NCBI GenBank assembly: GCA_039024435.1
Contig: JBCCQH010000026.1
Coordinates: forward strand, 1 to 64,000
Reading direction: 5' to 3'
DNA from: JBCCQH01 sp039024435
Lineage (GTDB): Bacteria > Bacteroidota > Bacteroidia > J057 > JADKCL01
DNA length: 64,000 nucleotides
The notes beneath the pieces are model-generated. The model was given only the letters and a program-made list of their open reading frames with translations, did not search any database and had not been told where the DNA came from. The position numbers and the translations under genes were made by a program. This document shows positions 63,478 through 64,000 of this stretch, piece after piece; position 1 is the stretch's first letter, and each line of letters starts with the position of its first letter.

Positions 63478-64000
63478 TCAATTTTCGAAATAGCGGCTGC
63501 TCGGCGTTTCCGAACCAGAACGGATGGCCTGGGCCGAGTACAACTGCTTGTCGAGATAGCTCTGGAAGTCTTCTTTGAGATAGTGTGGCACCTTGACCGT
63601 TTCGCGTGTGTACTTCATCTGGTCTTCTTGCACGATGAAAGTAAAAGCGACATTGGGGTAGTCGGGGGCTTGGTAGTAATCCGCAATCGAAATCCAGTTG
63701 ATCATCTGGGTAGCGCTGGGCACGGGAAGTAGCGATTTGTTTAGATAAATACCTTTTTCCATCACCATCTGCACCAGCACTTTCCGCAGCGCAAAGTACA
63801 CCATCACCAAACCGGAGATCAAAAGCATACTGCTCAAACCCAAGTTGAAGAACTGCGCCTTGGCAATGCCCGGTATGTGGATCGACTCCAAATAGCCAAA
63901 ATAGGTGAAGAAACAAGATACGCCTACAATGAAGAGCACCAACGACAAAATGAAAAATACGATGGTCAGGAGGACCATCTCCGGTTTGTGCCACTGAAAC
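63478..64000 (-). CDS. Membrane protein with paired N-terminal helices, possibly truncated at the edge
   Basis: From ATG 63978 the protein has 166 residues: two hydrophobic segments (VLLTIVFFILSLVLFIVGVS; LGLSSMLLISGLVMVYFAL) and a C-terminal extracytoplasmic or cytoplasmic domain (SLLPVPSATQMINWISIADY; YTRETVKVPHYLKEDFQSYL). No family is recognised. The frame stays open to the window edge (residues FQWHKPE precede the methionine), so the true start may be outside this window and the gene partial. It lies 147 bp upstream of the NtrY-like kinase on the same strand and could be in its operon. Confidence 0.65.
   Translation of the reverse strand, partial: FQWHKPEMVLLTIVFFILSLVLFIVGVSCFFTYFGYLESIHIPGIAKAQFFNLGLSSMLLISGLVMVYFALRKVLVQMVMEKGIYLNKSLLPVPSATQMINWISIADYYQAPDYPNVAFTFIVQEDQMKYTRETVKVPHYLKEDFQSYLDKQLYSAQAIRSGSETPSSRYFEN

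Noticed and set aside
1..64000. Search for rRNA, tRNA, tmRNA, riboswitches, CRISPR and phage genes
   Set aside because: I saw no matching motif or fold by eye; a covariance-model scan would be needed to be sure.

Overview
The window reads as a chromosomal segment of a Bacteroidota bacterium, most likely from the Saprospirales (Lewinella/Haliscomenobacter-like). The evidence is: four secreted proteins ending in type IX secretion (T9SS) sorting domains, a PorP/SprF protein followed by an OmpA-type protein, a leucine dehydrogenase of the Bacteroidota type, a nusB-DUF1573-yajC-ybbR-coaE gene order, and several copies of the Bacteroidota promoter -7 box TAnnTTTG. The genus cannot be fixed from sequence alone. 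I saw no rRNA, tRNA, CRISPR array, prophage or insertion-sequence transposase.

Layout. 1-2.9 kb: a beta-hydroxyacid dehydrogenase-like reductase, an AraC regulator and a GNAT acetyltransferase. 2.9-5.4 kb: an M4 metalloprotease with T9SS tail. 5.6-7.3 kb: two small exported proteins of unknown function bracketed by direct copies of a ~168 bp inverted-repeat element; a third, inverted copy lies at 29.5 kb. 7.4-11.1 kb: two paralogous all-helical proteins of about 500 residues, with a distant third relative at 51.5-53 kb. 11.1-11.7 kb: a gene-free stretch with strong RNA-like folds and an orphan terminator. 11.7-20.4 kb: PorP/SprF, a 966-residue OmpA protein, an exported protein of unknown function and a 1231-residue propeller-type histidine kinase. 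20.6-34.7 kb: a minus-strand block of surface proteins, namely an M43 protease, a 13-motif FG-GAP/UnbV lipoprotein, a triple-repeat adhesin-like protein, a small HMA-like exported protein and a 1645-residue protein with 14 PKD domains.

34.9-39.2 kb: a DUF4197 lipoprotein and the thrS-infC-rpmI-rplT translation operon. infC has no ATG and probably starts at ATC; L20 has a long acidic C-terminal tail. 39.4-46.7 kb: a lipoprotein with a zinc-protease motif, leucine dehydrogenase, then nusB, DUF1573, yajC, ybbR, coaE, an MBL-fold exonuclease-like protein and a GT2 glycosyltransferase with a probable TTG start. 46.7-51.2 kb: a membrane-anchored DUF3352-like protein, two small exported TonB-C-like paralogs, a crotonase and a single-domain response regulator with a well-formed promoter. 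53.1-53.3 kb: a candidate small RNA gene (promoter, U-rich leader, terminator, no ORF). 53.4-63.3 kb: a GT4 glycosyltransferase with a WecA/TagO-type phosphoglycosyl transferase (surface glycan initiation), a large outer-membrane barrel candidate and an NtrY-like kinase with an exceptionally large membrane sensor region. A membrane protein runs toward or past the right edge.

Together the genes describe a cell devoted to cell-surface display: T9SS cargo, envelope anchoring, glycan synthesis and membrane-bound sensing, around conserved housekeeping operons. I did not find one unmistakable new multi-gene system. The most novel-looking items are the inverted-repeat element family, the orphan RNA candidates, the three-member helical-repeat family and the two giant kinases.
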